From: Ostrinia nubilalis
Taxonomy: Eukaryota > Arthropoda > Insecta > Lepidoptera > Crambidae
Reading direction: 5' to 3'
DNA: 64,000 nucleotides
Assembly (NCBI RefSeq): GCF_963855985.1
Contig: NC_087119.1
Coordinates: 7,790,001 to 7,854,000 of the forward strand
The position numbers were made by a program, and so were the translations under genes. Position 1 is the first letter of the stretch; each line of letters starts with the position of its first letter. The notes beneath the pieces were generated by a model. That model saw only the letters and a list, made by a program, of their open reading frames with translations. It did not search any database and had not been told where the DNA came from. Positions 57,831-64,000 of this stretch are shown piece by piece.

Positions 57831-60800
57831 AAATACTATAAATGCGATACCCATTAAGAAAACAACGTATTATGTATGTTTGCCATCATAATATGGGAAA
57901 GCGAGGAAACATAACACCTGTCTAAGTAATATTATTTAATGTGTTGTGTGTTCATATTAACATAATCATCAATGAAATGTAGTGCCTATTCAAGTTTATT
58001 TATACCCACTATCTAGTGAAACCAGTTTTTATTTCAATTAATATCGTATTTTTTATTAATGTTTCTATTTTTTATAAATAAACAAAATGATAGAGTGAAT
58101 GATTAAATGTAAATTCATTATAGTAAGAATAGATTATATTCTTCTATACCGCATGTATAAAAAGGAAAACTTACATGACTGACTGACATATCAACGCACA
58201 GCCTAAATACCGCTGGGTCTAGAGGCTCCAAATTCGGCACGTAGGTTCGTTATTAGGTCAAGCTTAATGCAGTAGAAAGGGTTTACAAAATTTACCCTTA
58301 CCTAGTGTAACCTTTACAATCATAGGTAGAGTATGACTGCAGTTTATAGCTATGTAATGTAGGTATTGTAATTTAACTGCAAACATATTTGAAGGTACCG
58401 CTGATTTTTGACTAAGTCACAATAATGAATGCACGTTACAGTGATTCACTGCGTATTCTCGTATCATTCACAAGTCGAGCTCTCTCATTCCCATCATTAA
58501 TCATTTTAATGCCTACATTACGCTAAGCGAACTTTCTTAATTTTCTTCTTTCTTTCTTATCATTACCACAATCGTACTACCCACGTCGCGACAATATCAT
58601 GATATTGTGTTTGTTGAGTTGCTTGGACGCAATATTTCTAAATAAGAATGACTCAATATTTATGTAGTTGAACACAAACCAGGTTCAGAGATACCTTTCG
58701 AAAATATCAAAGATTTGGCTTACGATACTTCAATGTATTTAGATTTACGAATTCGTGACAGTTTATGGGTCACAGATCCACAATACTTTTGTATTTTTGT
58801 ACCTACTTAGGTACTTAATGTATCATGAAAAAAAGAAAAGCATCGCAACGCGTCGCGTCGTGACGCTATCCGACGCTCCTAAAAACAACGGATTAGAGCC
58901 TCACGAAGTGTTAGGTGAAGCGCGACAAGACTCGACGAAACACAACAAAAAAGTGTGCATGGCTGATTTGCAACCACGAGCTATTTTCTCAGCCGCTTTA
59001 CGTAAATCTACTTACACTCACCTCATGTAATAAATGGAGTAGTTACTGCACCTAACGAGTTGTAGGTACCTGAATTATTATTTAATAATGTTCTATTGTG
59101 TGTGTAACAATAGCTCCAAAAAAGAGTTGACAAATGAAGATATCGTTATCCTCATAATTCACATCGGTGTCAACACGTAATGCAACATTTTTATTGTTCA
59201 CATGTTGTTTTTAATTATCATAATATTTTTGGCACAAGTAATAAGAGCGTGAACAGTTAAACGTTATGAGAAATGTATTTTTAAATCATTAATTTGAACC
59301 GTATTCTTCATCGTGACATGAACCTAGGTCAAAATTTTGAAACGCCATAGACTCCCCTGCAAAGCACTGGGAATTTCACTAACATTGTTTTTTCTTCATA
59401 TCTAGAAGAAATCTGTACGAAGTCCAGCGCCAACTCTTCTTGGTGAGGAGATAGACGTAACCATGAAAATGTTAAAATTACGTTAATTAACCATCAGTGG
59501 TATGTGGTAGTACTGACGTTCAGAAGTTATCTGACAGTTACTAGCTGGATGGATAAAGCGGGAAATAAGGCGCTATTTGGGGGAGTTATACTAACTGATG
59601 GTAGTAGAGTTGGTATTATTTCATTACATTTGTCAATGCCCTATGTACCTTACAGCTCTATAAAATACATCAAGGCAATTAGGGCATAACGATGACGATT
59701 GCCCACGTAATCCATCGTTACCACAGCGAGTCTCCACAATATGATTTCGATATAATATCCACTCACCCACAAGAGTCAAAATCCTTCAGAAATACAGGTA
59801 GAGTCAATTAAATAAAGCATTTTAGGGCGTAGACCCGCAGGCTACATCTCTGCTCGTGCGCATGCCTACTGATTCCTATTTGGAAACGATTTGATATCGC
59901 GCGCCGTGCGTAATCGATTACACTTTTTGTAATCAAAGTTAAATGTCGACAGAACTTAATCGATTCAAGTTTGAATGATCTTTGGCATTTGTGACTTTAT
60001 CATCTGTTGCTCACGCATAATTCTTAGGCATAAATTAGTTCGTATAGATGTTGTAACGTACCCACGGATAATGAATTCCGATATGGTCATAATTATGTTA
60101 GGTTATTGGTATAAATATTTTAATTGACAGTGAACTACAAAGTTCTGCGAGATGATTACTTTTAGGAAAGCTTTCGCGTAATAACCCAATTAAGAATAAA
60201 CGAAGAAACAGTAGTCACGATAAATAATATGATTCTATTCAAATCGCCTCGAGCTGCACCGAAAATGACTCAATGTTACTGAATAGCAATTACCGACAAT
60301 TGGTCCGATACTGGTCACTGTGTGTATTTTAATCTTATTCTTCTATCGTGTGGGTTGTAACCAGGAACCAGACTTAGGTAAAAGTCACTGTGAGCTGTTT
60401 TACTGGGTACAAATGCAACCCAGAAGGTCGAAAATTCAGGTGAGTTCCATTACCTTCCCATGGATCCACGGATACGTTAATCTTTTAAAGTCAGTCTTTC
60501 CAGATAATATTGCAAAAAACTTTAATATTTCTCTGTTTTTTAGTTCAACAAGGGTCTCTCAATAATGACTTTAAATATACATTTTGGGAGATATCAATAA
60601 AGTACCGATATCGGAATCAGCCCCATTGGGTAACGCTGGCCGTTACCGGAGCGACGACGGCGCACGACCCACTGAAATAGTCGCATCCTCACGACCACTC
60701 GACTAATTTGGTTACGAAGTAGGCTTCACTTAAAATTGCACAAAGGCTATAGTGACTGACGAGTTCAGAATTGGTGAGAACCAATATTTAGAAGCCACTG

Positions 60801-61991
60801 CTGTACAGTCTTATTAACTATGCTTCTGAGTGGAAAAGTATACTTACTTATACGGGATTTTTCAAAAAGATTAGTCCAAAATTCAGATTTTAAATTTCTG
60901 TTATCTATTTATATGAGTAGGTACCTAACTTAAGCTCTGCTTAGTTTTGGGGCTAGTTATTGATATTAAGTTGGTATTTATTATAAAATTAACAGTCAGT
61001 TAGATGTAACTGTGAGGCATTTCTTTTCATCTCAAGTTAACAAGTTAATCAGATTCATGTTTCGTTGCCTGTTTGGTTAATTTGGTATCCGTGAAAGTTC
61101 TGACAGTATTGACCAAATACGTATCTACTGCATGTAATGAGACCTACTGAACTGAGCCTTAATTTGTTGCCAATGTATTTAACTTCAAATAACTAAGACA
61201 TCAAGCGCATCTTAGACAACTTATTTAGGCTAATTTAGGCAAAATTGCACATGTAAGTGGTTCACAGAATACGAGTACTCGACCGATGATTATAGCCAAT
61301 CTGCCTTCGAGAGGCTGCGATGCGTCTCTCGCCTATTTAGCTCAATGACGACTTTTTGTAATTTGCTCTGACATTCTAAGACGTCGTCCCAATACTTTTA
61401 TGGTTAAAAAATAACTTACTACATAAGTAGAATAACTCTATTAACGCTTAAAAAAAATAGCGAGTTAATGAGATATGTACTGAATTGTACTGATACCGAG
61501 ACTAATCGGTGAAACTAAGTTGTTATTAGCTAATAAATATTCATAATGGGTATCAATATTTAGCGAATTACAATGAAAATAACTGGTTTTCATTTTCACG
61601 CATTAATTAGTTTAATGTACTGTAACGCGTGCAAGGACTTTTTTGTGTCGATATTTTTATAATATTATTATGTTGACCATAATATCTGGGTCTACAATAA
61701 AGCTAGAGTCCTTAAATTACAAATTTATTAAGAAGTAAAGACCATGACCAAATATTTGTCTTTTGTAACTTCTTTCCCATATATTATACCTACGTAATCA
61801 CATTTTATTCCAAATTAATATATTCATGGAGAAATATCAACATATCTAGTGAGTGTCATTTGGTGTAACGCATTTTAAAGTCATTAACCCAGTGTAAAAT
61901 AAATCTTCAAATCAGTTGTGTAAAATTTTGAATTCTTAATATATTTTATTGCCTCTATATTTTAAAGCAATATTAGCGATGGTATTTATAC
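57831..61991. other. Long non-coding stretch, no gene recognised
   Basis: Holds another Helitron-like scrap at about 58155-58255 (CTGACTGACATATCAACGCA), an 18-bp palindrome (ACAATATCATGATATTGT, 58591-58608) and a CpG-rich patch at 58845-58940. The plus-strand open frame at 58755-59030 starts with GTG and shows no motif. Confidence 0.35.
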
Positions 61992-62332
61992 AGGGTGTTA
62001 GGTAAATGGGTTTATAAGCCGACACTAGCCCATGTTAACATGTGCATTACACTTTAAAGGCCAATGTATAACCCACTTAATTTTAAGCTGCATGTGTCAA
62101 ACAAGGCTGTATGTTTCTTTAATAAATAAATAAATATAAATGATATGGTGAAGTCAGAAAATTGATTTTAAAAATTATAATTTTCATACAAATCGGATTT
62201 TATAAATTTTATTTTGTATGAAAATTAAAAAAAAATGATAATATCATATTTGTGACTTCACCATACCATTTTTATGCATATTATGTTAACATGGGCTAGT
62301 GTCGGCTTGTAAACCCATTTACCTAACACCCT
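61992..62332. mobile_element. MITE with 50-bp ends and a second inverted repeat inside
   Basis: Outer ends AGGGTGTTAGGTAAATGGGT and complement, extending through GCCGACACTAGCCCATGTTA. Inside, at about 62144-62270, ATGGTGAAGTCA and its complement form a second inverted repeat with AT-rich arms (ATTTTCATACAAA). It may be one element inside another. Non-coding. Confidence 0.65.
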
Positions 62333-63265
62333 ACCTAATTTTATTAGTTTTGAAGTTGACTTCCATTCACCATATGGAAATTTATAATAACAGTCTTATC
62401 TCCAAATGCAGACTCTAGGTTAGGTACTTTATTTAAGCTTACCACTTCGTACTTACTATTTTCATCACAATTAATTTAGTAATAATTTAATTTAGCATGG
62501 AAACTTCGCTTATGCTCCAGTTCGAACCAGGAAACGATTTGTGTACCGGCATAAGGTCACTTGATTTTGGTACACGGCTCCAGCAATGTGAATGCAACGC
62601 ATGCCGGCTTCGAAAAAGTCACTTGTATGTCACTTGTTTTATGAAAAAAGTCCTAACTGGATTAATCTGGGTTAAAACACAGATAACATTATACTTTAAA
62701 AGCTCCAACATTATTGGAGGAGGTAGGTACCTACTTGTGTGTATAATTTTATAATACATATAGATACAACTCTCCTATGTATCATTGTTACATTTATTTG
62801 TACCTGCACATATTGTGAAATATGTATAATTCTATCGACAGCATGTTTGTTATTATTTTGTCATTTACTTTATAGGCATTTCAAAACGTAATGGCTCTGT
62901 GCACGATTACAGCGCCAACTAGCGTCCACAACTTTGTGGACTCTGTCACATTGACATTTAGGTCGTTTATTTGTGAAAAAATATCGAAATGAAAAAATAA
63001 CATATATTTTCGACTAATAAATTGTTGTGATACCACGATTTGGGTGGAAAAAAGGTTTTGAAATCATTTTGGTCATTCAATTCAAATGAGGTAAGTCCGA
63101 AAAGTGTGTTTAATTTTGATTGTGTCAGGGTTTGTTTACTTCATTTATAGTTGTAGTTTTACAGTAAAACAAAAAGAAAAAGCTACTTTAACGGTTTGAT
63201 TATATAACAGTAAATATATTTAAATGTTCCTGTATCGCTAGTAATAAATTAAATATCGTTTTCAG
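62333..63265. other. Non-coding stretch before the candidate 63266 exon
   Basis: CAGCGCCAACTAGCG occurs at about 62910 and a good donor (ATGAG before GTAAGTCC) at about 63090, so a short first exon may lie here, but no coding frame links it to 63266. Confidence 0.3.
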
Positions 63266-63495
63266 ATCAAAATGAGTATTGTTTTGAAGACCGGGTTTAT
63301 GAGTGTTACAATATCAAATTCCAACCACAAACCGTATTTAAAGGAAAGTTGTTGATATTGGCTGGACAAGTCCGAGATGTAGAAGAATTAAGAACAAAAC
63401 AAGGGCAGAGTTCAATAATTCACGCTCTCATCATAAGGCAAACATCTGTGCACAACAACTACCGTGACTTATTTTTGTACTACCACGTTGTATAG
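63266..63495 (+). CDS. Candidate terminal exon or decayed gene fragment, unknown product
   Basis: After a good acceptor (cgttttcag at 63257-63265) one frame stays open for about 75 codons to TAG at 63493. The product is rich in charged and aromatic residues (RVYECYNIKF, LLILAGQVRDVEELRTKQ, IRQTSVHNNYRDLFLYYH). It has no Met, so the start must be in another exon. A nearby upstream donor (ATGAG before GTAAGT at about 63090) would put a stop just before this frame, so that exon cannot be its coding partner. An ATTAAA follows about 30 bases after the stop. I do not recognise the family. A decayed mobile-element gene or a non-coding transcript are alternatives. Confidence 0.25.
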
Positions 63496-64000
63496 TCTAG
63501 TTATTTCCAAATTGTAAACGACTATTAAACCAGCCCTATCGAAATACAGTCCAGTCTTTTATTTAAGTTCCCAGTAGGACCCTTTTCATGCGATTATTTA
63601 ATGATATTAAAATGTATTATGTAGAATCGCTTTGCCATTGACAGATACATCTGTTGACAGAGCTTACATTATTTCTACTTTTGACCACCATGAGCGCTGC
63701 GATAGATTATGTTACCCCCACCTAGTACTTCGCACCCAGCGATGACTTAAGAGCGTTTACGCCGTTTGGCGCAAAAACAGTACTTTTTCAACCTGTTACA
63801 ATCATTATCCAGTTACATTACAAATATGTTATAGGCATAAATAATTAGGCAATTTCGTCGTCTAAATAGTTAGTTGAGAAAATATTTCGATTAGTATAGT
63901 ATTTAAGAATTCTATCAAAATAAGTCCACACAGGTTTTCAAATTTCCACTTTAGCGTCAGTTTACAAGCTGAAATTTTTATAAAAATACTGTGAAAACGA
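63496..64000. other. Right edge, nothing recognised
   Basis: Possible ATTAAA poly(A) signal at about 63525. No other feature was recognised. Confidence 0.3.

Overview
The window looks like intron-rich, AT-rich nuclear DNA of an insect, most likely a moth or butterfly. The evidence is the repeat content: Helitron-like repeats ending in a GCGGGCAAAAGCTAGT-type 3' terminus, RTE and other LINE tails typical of Lepidoptera, many small inverted-repeat transposons (MITEs), TTAGG-like runs, and minus-strand coding exons with GT..AG boundaries. Most of the sequence is non-coding.

Host genes. The best supported gene is on the minus strand. Three exons, 9291-8176, 8051-7889 and 983-852, join in frame. 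They encode a long coiled-coil stalk, a Ser/Thr/Pro-rich linker and the start of a fibrinogen C-terminal (FReD) domain. The rest of the domain lies beyond base 1. No start codon is linked to these exons. A separate minus-strand first exon with a clean signal peptide and a TATA-like/initiator core promoter lies at 56190-55887. It is a plausible but unproven 5' end for the same gene, which would give an intron of about 46 kb. A weak plus-strand exon (63266-63495) lies near the right edge.

Mobile elements. At 17257-22875 is a complete, very young LTR retrotransposon: 901-bp LTRs with one difference, a 4-bp target duplication, a tRNA-Lys-type primer site and a polypurine tract. Its single 720-codon ORF encodes Gag, two zinc knuckles, an aspartic protease and only the zinc-binding start of integrase. 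Reverse transcriptase, RNase H and the integrase core are absent, so it must be mobilised in trans. Its 3' non-coding part holds 95-bp and about 81-bp tandem repeats. At 12954-14254 lies a broken non-LTR retroelement C-terminus with restriction-like-endonuclease features, split by a 513-bp insertion flanked by an 8-bp duplication.

Other repeats, left to right: SINE- and Helitron-like pieces (325-811); a motif-iterated mosaic (4838-7255); a perfect 94-bp-arm palindrome (15523-15724); a foldback-like element with iterated TTTGGCAAA units (16346-17152); a second foldback-like element with GAGCGAC units (34590-35839); three related TA-flanked MITEs sharing a CTCF-like core (33611, 39498, 54880); a pair of inverted MITEs (34243, 37613); PIF/Harbinger-type MITEs with TAA duplications, one nested in another (27054, 55331/55450); and several LINE tails. 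No tRNA, rRNA or CRISPR was seen. The long remaining stretches are AT-rich sequence in which I see no gene.
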